Source: Ilyonectria destructans (taxonomy: Eukaryota > Ascomycota > Sordariomycetes > Hypocreales > Nectriaceae). Taken from it: DNA of 64,000 bases. This document shows positions 43,826 through 55,432 of the stretch, in pieces (the first letter of the stretch is position 1; the number at the start of each line of letters is the position of its first letter). The notes under the pieces are model-generated. The model saw nothing but the letters and a program-made list of their open reading frames with translations, was not told where the DNA came from and did not search any database. The DNA is taken from positions 930,001 to 994,000 of the forward strand of contig JAHEWK010000011.1 in NCBI GenBank assembly GCA_020740775.1, given 5' to 3'. The position numbers and the translations under genes were made by a program.

Positions 43826-44055
43826 ATGAAAGATCAGGCTCTGGTGACGCTGACGACGACGAGTCGAGTGAGGTAGCACTGCTCGGCTGCATGATACTGC
43901 ATTTGCTATTGGCGGATAATGCTGCGCCTCAGAGCTGATGAGCCACCTGCACACTGCCTCGATGGCCCCTCATAAGTGCGGCTGATCCCCTCCATCTAAG
44001 ATCGAGAGCCGTATTTCTCGTTATCTGAGAAAGATGTCCTGAATTACGTTGAACC

Positions 44056-47012
44056 ATGTCGACGGAAATCGTAACATCCCCTCTGAGATCCTGGGGCAGC
44101 GGCATCGCGATACTCAGTGGCAGGTCGGCAACGAGGCATCTCGCATGGCCTGAGCCAGAGCTGTCTGCCGGCCGCTGCATTGGCAGAGTCGGCAAGGAGC
44201 TTTGCTGGGTAGCTCAAGGCCCAGCGAGAGACGCATTCACGGCCTTGGCCCCAAAGATCAAGGCCTACCTCGAGAGGTCCGTCGAACCAGTATCGAGCTG
44301 GGTTACATGGTCAATCTACATGTTCGGCAAGTCGGCAAAGAACGCCAGCCCAGCCATCCTGTTCTGCTGTGAAGTCGCTGCACATCGAAAGCAGGTGAGA
44401 ATTGCAATCAAAGACAGCGGCATTCTCGATGAATTCCCTGGGATCAAGACGGCCCACATGCCTCGACCGCCTGACTTCAATCAGCTAGTTCAGTTAGCAG
44501 ACAATCTCACGACGTCCGCATCTTATCAAAGACCTGTCCTTGCGTCCTTTGCGAGTAACCCGTGCGGGATGCCGTTGTTCGTTGAACCGACTATAGACGA
44601 CGGAACTTGTTGCAAACAAGCTACTGTCGGTGGCATCATCCAGCTGTCGGACAAGTTCTACTACACCACAGCAGGCCATGTGCTCAGCCCTGATACGATG
44701 CCGAGTTGCGCGGAGGTTGAGGATAGTGGCGACGAATTTGAGATCGACGATGAACTTGAGATCGATGACGATGCTGAGGTGGAAGAAGTGGGATCGAGGT
44801 CCGATGAGAAAGCTTGGTTGACACAAACAAAGGACGCCGCTATGAGCTCGCGGTACGCAAGTTCAACCGAGAACGAGATGCTTCAGCCACAAATCTCATT
44901 GAGCATACAAGATATGCAAGCAACAGAAGAGGGATCGAAATGCAAAAGCCGTCAGGTCCCCGAGAAAGAACCTTCACTGGGCACTTTCCTGCCCCCACAG
45001 CGTCTGGGACATGTCTATCTGTCCTCCCTCGATGAACCGCCGTCTGGTCTTGACTACGCTCTGATCGAGGTGACCAAGCCCATTCACTGTACAGCGAACA
45101 AAATAGCCCCTTCGTCCTTTTCTGCACAGGGCCAAGCCAGGATCCAGCGTGTTGTCCTTGATGGCCCCAAGGACGTTAAGATCTTGAGCTCCACCTCTAG
45201 AGGAACTTTGACAGGAGTCATGTCAGGCACTCTTCTGTACGCCCGCCTCCCAAACAGCAGTCTGTTCCAGGACGTATACAACATCCTCCTGGACTCTCGG
45301 CTAGAAGCCGGAGACTGTGGCTCCTGGATCATTGACGCGGAGTCTGGGGACTTGTATGGACATATCGTTGCCGGATCCCCAGATTCAGGTGCTGCAATTG
45401 TGATACCTTTTGCACGCGTATTCGAAGACATAAAGGTGCGAGTAAACCAGCGACCTCACCTACCCCTAGCTGGAGCCGAATCCCTATACAATGCTGAGGG
45501 AGAACTGGATCTTGATCCGCATCCGCAACACATAGAGTCCGTCACGGCATCCTCTTCCAACGCACTATCGGAGTACGGCCAAGAGTGGAGCCGGGATTTG
45601 AGACGTCGATTTGAGGGCCAGCGGCGGATCAAACCATTGAATGAACTGAAGCTGTCACGGACTGAACGCCGAGCTACTATTGAACAAGCAATTTCGTCCA
45701 GTGAGGATGAATCAACCCGACCCCAGAGTGCACCTGGTGACGATGATTCAGCTCTACCGTGCACTGCAGCTAGTGAGGATGAATCAACTCCATTCCACAC
45801 CGGAAAAGCATCACTGCTGCAGCCCCAAAACCGAAGACGAATCCTGACACCGCTGTTCCCCCAGCCTTCAGCAGAAAACGACCAGGAGTCCAACAAGTTC
45901 CGCAATCTTTTAATATCCCTCTCCTTGACCCCAACGAGGTACGAGAACACAGGACTACTGGACGAGGCTCTGACCAACATCCCGTTGGACCGGATCTACG
46001 CCGAAGCTAAAGAAGAGAGCACGGTGCTCCAGGCCCGAGCAGAGTCATATGGCGATGGACGGCAGCCTACGTGGGACTACACTGACTGCATCATCCGGGC
46101 GTTGCTGCGATGGTTTAAACGCTCGTTTTTCACTTGGGTAAACAATCCATTATGTCCCGTATGCGCATGTAGCACCATTTTTATGGGGCAAACGAGCCCA
46201 ACCCCAGAGGAATCAGCTTGCAGCGCTTTGCGTGTCGAGCTCTACAGATGTTCAAGGGAAGACTGCCTGGCATACGAGCGATTCCCCCGATATGGAGACG
46301 TTTGGAGGCTACTTCAGACCAGGAGAGGGCGAGTTGGTGAGTGGGCGAACTGCTTTACGATGCTCTGCCGGGCTATGGGTGTCAGGGTAAGGTGGGTATG
46401 GAATAGTGAGGATTACGTGTGGGCCGAGGTGTACTCGGAACACAACAAGAGATGGGTTCACGTTGATCCATGCGAGGAAGCTTTTGATGACCCAAACCTA
46501 TACGCGGAAGGTAAGTTATTGAACCCAGGATCCTCCCAATCAATGACTGCCCTCCCAAAACACAGCACTGACATTTCGCAATAGTCTGGGGGAAGAAAAT
46601 GGCATATGTGATAGCGTTCTCCATTGAAGGCGCTACGGATGTCACGCGACGATATGTTCGCAAGGCGGAGCATGCGGCGGAGCGAAACCGTTGTCCAGAA
46701 GCTGTCCTGCTCTCTGTCATGGATGAAATCAAGAGCCCCCGACGCCGAAAAATGAGGGATGAGGATAAACTCCGCCTGGAAGAGGAGGATAGGCGCGAAC
46801 AGCAGGAGCTCAACGCATATGTTGTTTCAAGTCTCACCCTTGACTTAATCGCGACGAGCTCAGATCATATCGAAGATCCTTCACGGTTGCTAGTCAAGCC
46901 CCGGAGAGAGACAGCGAAGCACAGCCAGAAGCAGGGCCAAAGGCAGGGCCAGAAGCAGGGCCAGAAGCAGAGAAGTGGAGGAGTGGAAGAGGGACATTTA
47001 GTTATCCCTTAG
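44056..47012 (+). CDS. Fusion protein: chymotrypsin-like (GDCGSW) domain plus PNGase/transglutaminase-like domain without a full catalytic triad
   Basis: Exons 44056-46510 and 46585-47012 give 960 residues; the joint lies inside one long uninterrupted exon. Residues about 160-470 look like a chymotrypsin-fold peptidase: YYTTAGHVL (His208), LDYALIEV (Asp333) and [11 protein letters not shown] (Cys421 at the nucleophile position). An acidic Asp/Glu linker (about 225-250) and a Ser-rich linker (about 545-610) follow. Residues 620-960 resemble ascomycete PNG1: [70 protein letters not shown] and [12 protein letters not shown]. The PNGase triad Cys is Val760 and the His is Tyr787; only Asp804 remains. 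Filamentous-fungal PNG1 is known to be catalytically dead, so a non-enzymatic role is likely. The C-terminus has [10 protein letters not shown] repeats. Confidence 0.75.
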
Positions 47013-47284
47013 GTGAGCCATGTGTATTTCGGTCAGTTGACGACAGGAAGCGATACCTAGCGCCCTGAAAGGATCCGCTACGAGGCAAGCATCGCGCAAT
47101 ATGCCGGGTGACAGCTTGAGATAGGCAGATCTGTCAAAGTAGGACGAGAACTGGGGCGTGACAAATCACTACATCGCGCAAGAGAGCTCAGGGCGTTTGA
47201 AATCTCACTCGGCATGCTGAGGTATAGCTTGACTAGCAACACATCTTCCAAGAAATATCAACATCAATTCGCTCAAAACCCTCA

Positions 47285-49284
47285 CTATGAAATAACTGGG
47301 AACCCTAGTAGTTTCATCCCATTCTCCAAGACCTGCCGTGCATTCTGGTACAGGACGAGCTTTGCTTTCTTTTCTTCCAAACTCTTCTCACTCACATCGC
47401 TAGGACCGGCTGCTGCGCTGTCGCCTTCAAACTCTTCATCTTGTTCTTCACCCAGCATAGATAACGAACTCACAACTTTGTACAAGTAGCCGAGGAGCGT
47501 GTGTGGCTCCAGGGACTTGTATGTTGCTGCAACAACGTCAGGAAATTGTGCCATGAGCCGTAGCAAATCGGCAGAGTCGTCATCACTCAAAGTGGTGTAG
47601 TCTGCCTCAGCAGCCTCGACCTCGTCAGTGGTCAACTTTTCGATCGAGGCATTCAACACTCTGTGACATGCCTGCAACACCAAGCCCGTATGGGAGCTGG
47701 ATGATGCAATTTTCCTCGGTTCGAAGGTGTAGTGATGTCCCCTCCTTCCAGACATGTCTAGGGCAAGTAATCCGCTGATCAGGGACACGTCACTGACAGA
47801 TCCCAGACCGTCGCTGTCGATGTCACTCTCACCATGCTCCTCGCGCAACGCGTCATGAATCCGGATTGCGCACTGGTCGAGAATTTTGGAGAGCAGGCTA
47901 CCCTCAACCCCGTGGATAGTACCGAAATTGACGTGCTGAAGCTTGCCTTTGAGATCCGAGCGGCCCATTAGGTCAAAGGACGTGAACAACTGCTGGAAAT
48001 GACTGTCCTGCCTGGAAGATGCGACGTAGATCATTTTGTCGAATGTGAATTTATCTGAGCGATCGAGCGCTCCAGCAATGTCTCGGAGGAGATAGCGTGT
48101 GGAGCCATCGCGGCCTCGAACGATTTGCGTCCCGAGGCCTTTCTTCCCAGCATGCTTGACAAAGTCAATCATCCACGACCCATCGCTCTCCTCAAGGACG
48201 CCTTTCTCTTTGAGGGTGCCTTCGACTTCAGCAATTGTCTTCGGCTGAACTTCTGACTCGCCCCAGTACTCATCGAACTCAACACCAAGGCGTCCATAAC
48301 CGAGTTTGAGCTCATCAATAGTGATATCTCGGAAGTGCTTCCATAGTGCAAGAGCTGCTTCATCACCATCCTCCAGCCTTTTGACAAATATGTCTCTTTC
48401 AGCGAAGATACCCTTCCCTTCGATATCAGCAGTGTTCTGTTTGTCCTGCTTCGCTTTGTCCCTTGCGTCTTGTTCTGGTCTGAAGAGTTCCTGAATCTTG
48501 GCATAGACGTCCAGAAGGTGATGGATACCCCCACTTTGAAGTTTTTCCTCAGAGCTGAATCTCTCATATCCTGCAGCAAGTAAACCGATCTGCTTCCCCC
48601 AGTCGCCGAGGTAGTTCAGGCGTTCCACTTCCCATCCCATAGCTTCGTAGATGTTGGCAACAAAAGCGCCAATGAGGGTGCTTCGAAGATGGTTTCCATC
48701 AAAATCGGTGGCAACGTTTGGGGATGAGAATTCCACGACGACTTTCTTCTTTCCTTGACCAGGCGATATGGGATCCCGGAGACCTTGGGATAAATCATGA
48801 CCGTACAACGATTTCCGGTCGCTGATGTATGGGAGAAGGAGCCGGGGGAGAGTATCTGGGGAAAAGAACATCCGAAGGTGGATGCCATCGACCCAGGGTG
48901 ACAGGAAAAGCGGAGAAGAAGGGAGCTAAGAAGTGCAAGTTAGACCGAATCAAGTCTGAATATCAGGTTATAGGCGTGACAAACCCGTTCACCTATCTCG
49001 AAAGCCAGTGTCTTCAAACCGTTGTTGTCAATATCCTTCAGCTTGAGGCGAGGGAGAATGAGCGCCAAGTCTCCAAGAGAGGTTTCGGTTGTTGAGCTGA
49101 TAGCCTCCTGAATTACAGCCTCGTCACAATCTACCACTGTTGAAAGAAACCTTGCGAAATATGACCTCCATATTTCAACAGGCTTAGTAAGAGCATCGTT
49201 TGATGCATATTGAGGCAAAGGATCGAGGCGAAGCCCCTCGAGGAGGGCCTCAAGTCCTTGTGGTGTACTTGTAAGGCATGCCAT
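47285..49284 (-). CDS. Arginyl-tRNA synthetase paralogue with altered signature motifs
   Basis: Exons 49284-48985 and 48925-47285 give 646 residues, full length for a fungal ArgRS. The N-terminal additional domain (residues 1-100), the catalytic fold (KKVVVEFSSPNVATDF, NYLGDWGKQIGLLAAGYERF, DKMIYVASSRQDSH) and the C-terminal anticodon-binding helices (NARQVLENGMKLLGFP) are all recognisable. Two sites differ from active enzymes: the HIGH region reads FDGNHLRST (about 175-183), where yeast has FHAGHLRST, and the MSTRKG loop is replaced by GVEGSLLSKIL (about 439-449) after HVNFGTIHG. ArgRS charges tRNA-Arg; this copy may be inactive or have a changed role, and another ArgRS gene must exist elsewhere. 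The intron has donor GTTTGT and branch TCTAAC. Confidence 0.82.
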
Positions 49285-50373
49285 CGTCGGTGTGTTGAGG
49301 CGAAGTTATTTTGAATGAAGGGGGTGCGTAGAGGCCGGTCTTGATTGTGCACATGAAATATCGGGCTCTTTGGGAAGAAATTAGGCTGCGTCGGATTGAG
49401 AACATCTGGTTTGCTGACGGGAGCCGCATTAGGCACATGCCTGAAGTTGGGCAGATATTGGGTACGGTAGGAAGGGTGCTCACGAGGTAGCTGACTGCTA
49501 CGTGAAGCACATGCCCCCCTCTCCCCTCCCTGTAATACTCGAAGCTAGGTGGCAAGCGAATTGATCCTACTAGAATAATGCCAACAGGAGAAAGAGCGCC
49601 ATATGTAGTCTTTTTCCTAATTTGTTAATGATCATCTGATTTGCGCCCAAGGCCCTACACTCTACAGGAATAGAATATCAAGAGGGAATAAAACGAGGCT
49701 TCGAAATACCTGGAAAACAAGGCTTGCAAGCGCCTTACTTCAAGCGCTGCCTGTCCAATAATAGTCGGCCACGCAGCCTGCTATGATGTGACGAAGGAAT
49801 TCGTGCGTCGCAATGGCATCATTGTTAAACCACCGAAGCAACGCTATGAATAATTCCATTGAGGCATCGCAGATAATTAATCGCCCGCATGCTTTTCATG
49901 TGTGGCGAATGCACATTGAAGGTTAGGATTGTTTGAGCATTTTTGAGAAGAAAGAGTCTCCGGATTCGGCAACGGTTAACTACAGAACAAGCGATAAGAA
50001 CGAAAAAAAGAAAAAAGAAGAAGAAAAACCTCCCCAGAAAATATAGCCAGAAATGTCTCATAATATTCTCTCATTTCGCCGTATCTTTTGAGGCTTGCAT
50101 CTCTTGGTGGTCTCCCCATGGGCAGCAAGCTTGAGAAGTTGAGACAGAAGGGTTGAGGTCAGGGCTCGGGCCATGATACATGCTCGACAACCTCGAATAA
50201 AATAGTGTATCCTCCAGAACTAGGCGTGGTGCTAAGTGTGCTCATTCTTTTGTATTTACTGTATTGTTTTGATGCATTTGATAATATTGAATAAGGATAG
50301 AAAAGAATTGAAGAATTGAAGACGGAAGCCTTGTCAAGTAGATTTTGGTCATTCCACAATCAACATGATGGCA
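49285..50373. other. Intergenic region
   Basis: Upstream of the ArgRS paralogue and downstream of the CorA-like gene. A purine-rich AAAG/AAGAAG tract lies at about 50001-50030. No gene is seen. Confidence 0.4.
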
Positions 50374-52567
50374 TCATTGGGCTGCAAATGTAGGCTGCGG
50401 GAACCTGATACCCTCTGGCTGCCAATGGAAACCATTGATCATCGGCTCTTGGGCAAGTGGCGGAACAAGGCCGGCCCTTGGCTTCGAGCCCATGTATCGA
50501 TGGTACCATGTTAATGCTGGCCGCACAGCGGCCATCAGAATCCACAAGATCGCCGTCACAACAAGCCAAGGAAGGAAGCCGGACGTCCAGGGCAAAACAT
50601 GGCTCTGCATCATGCTTGCTGCCAATGCAGGCGGCGATATAATTTGGATCTAATCGGAAATTATTAAGCTTGCTTTTACGGTTGCCTGCTGGACCGACTT
50701 ACGAAGCTGATGTTGAACTGTTGCAAGACGATTGTTCGGTTATTCTCTACCTGTAGATATAGCTCGAGCTCCTAAATTCAGTATGAATTGCTTTGTAATA
50801 GGATAAAAGGTTATCTCACCGACTTCCTGAAGTCCTCATTTTTGTCCCATAGGTCTTGCAATTGAACTTCCAGGGCGTTTAGTTCTGTTACTATTGTATC
50901 GATGGAGCAAAGAAGAATTCTCGTACGGTTCGGCGTATCACTTTGTTGGCCAGTCACGTAGAAAGAATGAGTATCCCTAGCTCTAAATGACTCCCAGGCA
51001 TTGTTGAGGTTTCTGATTCTTTTCCTAAGGTGTGTTAGGAGGCAGGTGACCTGTTGGGTCCACCCGTATGAGTCCTGGAGAGACTTCGAGTGATCATCGT
51101 CAGGCCCGAATGGCAATTTATCGTCGTCGAAAAAGAAATCTTCGTCGTCAATCTATGATAAATCTTAGGATAGGCCTTGTGCGAAGAACCGGCAACTTGA
51201 GAGCATGCTCGTGTTATGGATCGCAATACAGCCTGTGTTTCGGGCTGGGGAAATGCGATGGGAAGTGCAAATTTGCATGAACCGAGGGAATTGCGAAAGG
51301 GTGCACTCACGTAATAGCACATTTTGCGCTCAAGTCTCGTGATGATGTTATTCCATTCTTCAAGAATGTGGTTCATGCATGATAAGAGGGTCGCTACAAA
51401 GTATTCGCGAGGGTCTTTGATTGGAAGGTTGGCGTCTGATCCGATGATAGGATCGTAGTCAATCGCGTCTTCATCCTGAAGACATCTTTGGTAATAATTG
51501 ATACTCAACCGATCAAATTCGTCGTCTATGTCGTAGAAGTAAGTATCTGTGAAGCCGTATACATTCCAGACAGTGTTGTTGAAGCCGGTCACTACACAGG
51601 ACCACTGGCTTTCGTGTAGACAATCCAGGTTACCTCCTTCAGATGTTGGACGAGACCTTTCCAAGAAGGAGAGAAGCCTCGACTTTCTCAGAGGAAACTT
51701 GTCTGATCTAATTCGTTTGTCGCGGAGGACTGATTTTGTGTCCTTCCACACAAAAAAAGGGAGATGAAACTCCAGCGAGAAGTAGCGAGATGTCTGTACA
51801 AAATCAGGTTAGTTTAAAGTCTGACATTTTGTCCCAGAATGAATAGAAGGACCGTCAGAAGAACTTACCGACACGGAGGCTTGGATCGAACAACGAGCTA
51901 TCATATACTTCCATAGGAAAATGCTCAAAATACCCGCCTCCTGTCTTGAAGCAGTCAAGATGATGGGCGACAGACCCCGCCAGTCTGGATTTGGTAGGTA
52001 TCTAAAGAAGCTGTCAGCATCTTGCAGTTCCAGGAAGCTGAAAGAAAGCCATACATGAGACGTCGTTCAGCATTAAGCTCATGGCCTTCGTCGACACCGT
52101 CGTCATTATGGAAGTAAATGCGCTGAAACTTAGTTAGTCCAACTTCCGAGGTCATGACAAGACTTCATAGAAACTTCGATAGAAAGAAGAAATTAACACA
52201 CCTTTTCCCGCAAGGCCTTGTACAGATCAGAGCGCGTCAGCCAGCCTGACAACCTTCTTTTGCAGGTCGAGTCCCCGGTCTGAGACCTGTCATCAAGCCA
52301 TGCGATGATCTCAGACCGACCAGTGACGCCGTCCTTGTGCAATTCTTGTAACTTAGAGGGTGGACAAATAACCTCAAGCTCCCTAGACTGATAGTGTAAC
52401 CTTGGGGACCCATCGGGGATGAGTTGAAAGAGCTCAAGGATTGTTCCATCTAAATCATCCCATTGCTCAATAGCTGACTGATTCACTGCCGTCTCGACAC
52501 CTAGCATGGGCTGGTTCCAATCGTAAGTGCAGGGATGAGGTTCGGGTATATTGTTCAAACCCATCAT
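50374..52567 (-). CDS. Hypothetical protein with C-terminal membrane segment, possibly CorA-like fold
   Basis: Seven exons (52567-52202, 52128-52055, 52001-51869, 51793-51311, 51152-50820, 50771-50703, 50649-50374), all in phase, give 577 residues. The first half is a mixed domain (FVWKDTKSVLRDKRIRSDKF, NVYGFTDTYFYD, REYFVATLLSCMNHILEEWN). A long helical part with ELELYLQVENNRTIVLQQF follows, then one clear hydrophobic span (GFLPWLVVTAILWILMAAV) and a basic tail. Domain, helix bundle and membrane anchor in this order resemble the many divergent fungal CorA-like proteins, but the GMN ion-filter motif is absent, so metal transport is not supported. No pathway can be named. Confidence 0.6.
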
Positions 52568-53332
52568 TACTAGTTGATTGTTCTATATTCCGCTGGCGCA
52601 TAACCTGTTGTAGGCCAGGATGTGTTGTAACGGGAGTTGTAGATGTAGAGGACCCATGGTCAGGCTAGACTGATATCGGCTACTCTTATTTAAACCGACA
52701 ATGCGCCGGATTTATAGCATTTGGAGAGGGCTGTGCCTCCATATGAGATCGTTCGTTGATGAGAGTTAGGTGGTGAAATTTGGCTGCCCGAGATCGGAGT
52801 CCCAACCAAAAAAGATTGACTCAACATTGGTAGGGTTGGGTCAGCCTCAATGTAATAGGCTTATGGAGGTTGTCTCATGACCAACAATTAGCCACGTCAT
52901 GGTACAGGTCAGCATGTATGTTTACTCACAAAGTCGCTTTGATTTGAGAGAGTCGACATTCTCAATGTTGTGCTTCCATGGAAATGGGAAAGGGGAAGAC
53001 GATGCTGAGAAAAACTACTTGTCGCGCCGCTGGCCGGTCTTAATGGCTGAAGTTCGATATCAGGCGGAGACACGGCGGCCTATCAAGTGGAAGCCAAGCG
53101 ACGAGGCGATAAGGCAACGAGGCCAGCTCATGGCTGACAAGCAGGGCGCAGTGTGAAGGTGTGTCTGAGGCAAAACTGCAAGATAAAATCTTCCACGCAT
53201 CCTTGAATTGGCCGATTGGTAGAAGTGCCGAGGAGGAGGGGCCTCACATGGCACCAGGATGCGATAGTCAAGTGGACTATAGATATCAGGTCATGTGTGA
53301 ATGTAGGTTCTCTTTGAACCAGACTTTTCACC
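52568..53332. other. Intergenic region
   Basis: Upstream of the CorA-like gene. A short plus-strand frame near 52899-53156 has no supporting features. Confidence 0.4.
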
Positions 53333-53740
53333 TCAGCCATGATTGAGATGCACTGCCTTGACCCTCACTCTTTCTACGGGACAGTACGCGCAGCGAGACG
53401 TGCTGCAGTACTGACACGCGGGGATATTCACCGACATGCCGGTGTGACCACACACGCAGCACGTCCACTGGGTTACCGTTTTCTTCTTTGGGGCCAGTTG
53501 TATTGGGCCTCGAAAAGGGCAAAGAATGTCGCTGCCCTGAGGCCCGTCTGCACTGGATAAGGCGGAGTCTGGTACGGGGCCGGTATGCCCGTCCTTGCCC
53601 GCCGTAACATGGGTCATTCGGGGGTCCCACTCAAGGAAATCTGCCCCCGTGCTAGGTTCCCATTCGGACTCTGCATCTCCACTGTCGGTGAGTTTCTGGG
53701 ACAAGGGTGCGAGGGATGAGATAATGATCAACGACATCAT
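53333..53740 (-). CDS. Small fungal zinc-ribbon-like protein
   Basis: Single exon, 135 residues. The first 80 residues are acidic and disordered (SGDAESEWEPSTGADFLEWD). The C-terminal part carries WTCCVCGHTGMSVNI followed by ACQYCSTSRCAYCPVERVRV: CxxC, then CxxC, then CxxC, with one His, consistent with one or two zinc sites. Short proteins ending in such W-x-C-C-x-C / RCAYCPVE signatures are frequent in ascomycetes and mostly uncharacterised. The hydrophobic start MMSLIIISSLA is too short for a confident signal peptide. An unseen upstream exon is possible. Confidence 0.55.
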   Translation of the reverse strand: MMSLIIISSLAPLSQKLTDSGDAESEWEPSTGADFLEWDPRMTHVTAGKDGHTGPVPDSALSSADGPQGSDILCPFRGPIQLAPKKKTVTQWTCCVCGHTGMSVNIPACQYCSTSRCAYCPVERVRVKAVHLNHG

Positions 53741-54518
53741 TGTTGAAGCTAGGAGATTGAAGTGCTAAAATTAAGTCCACGGTTAGATACGCGAGAATGG
53801 TTTTTTTTAGAGCTGCATCAGCTTGAATATGATATATCTATAAATGTCTCTACGCAGCTCAGCACTCTCTAAACCTAGACTTTAGTTGCTTTCGGATAAG
53901 TAATTACCCTCGTCGTCGCACTATCGCTTCTTGCGACGCGACTGAGATTATTGTCTCAGTAACAGCGGGTCTTGACTATCCGTTTTCATATGACGCTGTA
54001 ATGACGCGGGTAGCCAGCAATGTGCCACTAGGGACTGCGGTCGGATCCGGAGGACGCGCCTCTTGGGCACTCTGCAACCAGACGACCCACCCATCCGCCG
54101 GGGTCTGCGACTCAATTCCTAGCAACAGACGTACTGGGCGTCGCACGATGACCCTGAAATGTAGCATGTTGTGGTCCAGACACCGAAAACAGTCGCCAGA
54201 TCCATCCAGTGTGGGTGCGCTTCAGCTCCCCTTGCAACCCATTCGACTCACTGTGTGGCTAACCAAAGTAGGTATAGCCATAGCAGCTGGGTTATATTGA
54301 TTTTAGGCGAGGTAATACTTGCTAAATGGCGGAAACTTAGAATAGGAAGGGACAAAGCTACACAAAAATTGGTGTCTCGTACGCCGAAAATACTGTGGCT
54401 TTCTTTTTAGCGTCACACTACTCTCTCTTTATTTAGTTAGTTACACAGGGAGCCGAAGGGATTGCATGGGGTACTAATGAGCGTTAGGTACCTAATAGAT
54501 ATTAAGTCCATTTCCAAA

Positions 54519-54545
54519 TAGTAGTATTAGTAGTATTAGTAGTAT
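54519..54545. repeat. Short (TAGTAT)-type microsatellite
   Basis: GTAGTATTAGTAGTATTAGT and the following bases form a nine-base unit repeated about three times. Confidence 0.7.
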
Positions 54546-54656
54546 CTTCTTCGTGTTGTAGCTCAGTGCTGACTAGATCTTATTCTAGCACACGATATTG
54601 CATTGACAACTGCAGCAAAAGTAAAATGAAGACTCCGCTAATGCGTAGTACAACAA

Positions 54657-54752
54657 AAACCTATATATTATGTGTGACGGAGGCCTACGGATGTGTGGAA
54701 CTACGAATGTGTGGAACAACAGAGACCTATTATATTATGTGTAACATACGCC
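54657..54752. repeat. Imperfect direct repeats of TATTATGTGT and GGATGTGTGGAA
   Basis: CCTATATATTATGTGTGACG at 54661 recurs as CCTATTATATTATGTGTAAC at about 54727. Between them GGATGTGTGGAACTACGAAT repeats as AATGTGTGGAACAACAGAGA. It appears to be a local duplication of unknown origin. Confidence 0.5.
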
Positions 54753-55432
54753 CGCCCCCCCTAGATAAGCGAATGTATGTGTGAGGTAATTCGAATATTG
54801 TGATTTTGGGACGCAGGCTGTACTTTGTGTCGCTTCTCAGTGGGACTGTGTGGCTGTGTGGCTGCCCCAGCTTGTTGTATGCGTGGTCCGGACTGTCGAC
54901 CTCATCTGGTTGGTGTACGGGTTGTCTAGTCCATCTGCGATGGCAATCTTTCAGGATAGTTGCAGGTATTAACTCTCCCGGGTTTATAAATATTAAGTTA
55001 GCTCAAAGACGGGAATAACCTAGAACAACGAGTCGGAGTAAGAACCAGTATAACACGGCAGTGACGGCGCGGTAACTTAGCAGGAATTCAATACCCCAAA
55101 AATGTTGAGATTCTAAGAAGTCATTGAATTAAATTGGATAGACAACTGTAGCCTTAGAACTGTTACTAATCTAACTTCTGTCTGCTCCCTCAAGGTGAGC
55201 AAGTTGCCGGCACAAGGCCAAAAAAACACAGTTTTATCCACAATTCAAGCATTTCCTACCCAATGCTACCACGATGACCAAATATCAAGCTTTTCAACTT
55301 GAAATTAGAACTGTTACAAACCTCTGAATGGAAGATTCCGTACATTTCAGTCATTAGATTTCATCACTGCTTGAATGTGTCCTCGTCATATAGTAGATAA
55401 GGAATAAAGATTTGGTATTTGCTATCGACTGT

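Larger units (their letters stand above)
53741..55432. other. Long intergenic region with simple repeats
   Basis: 1.7 kb without a credible gene. It contains a palindromic TTAGGTACCTAA at 54484-54495, a TAGTAT/TAGT microsatellite and a duplicated AT-rich block (listed separately). Confidence 0.45.
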
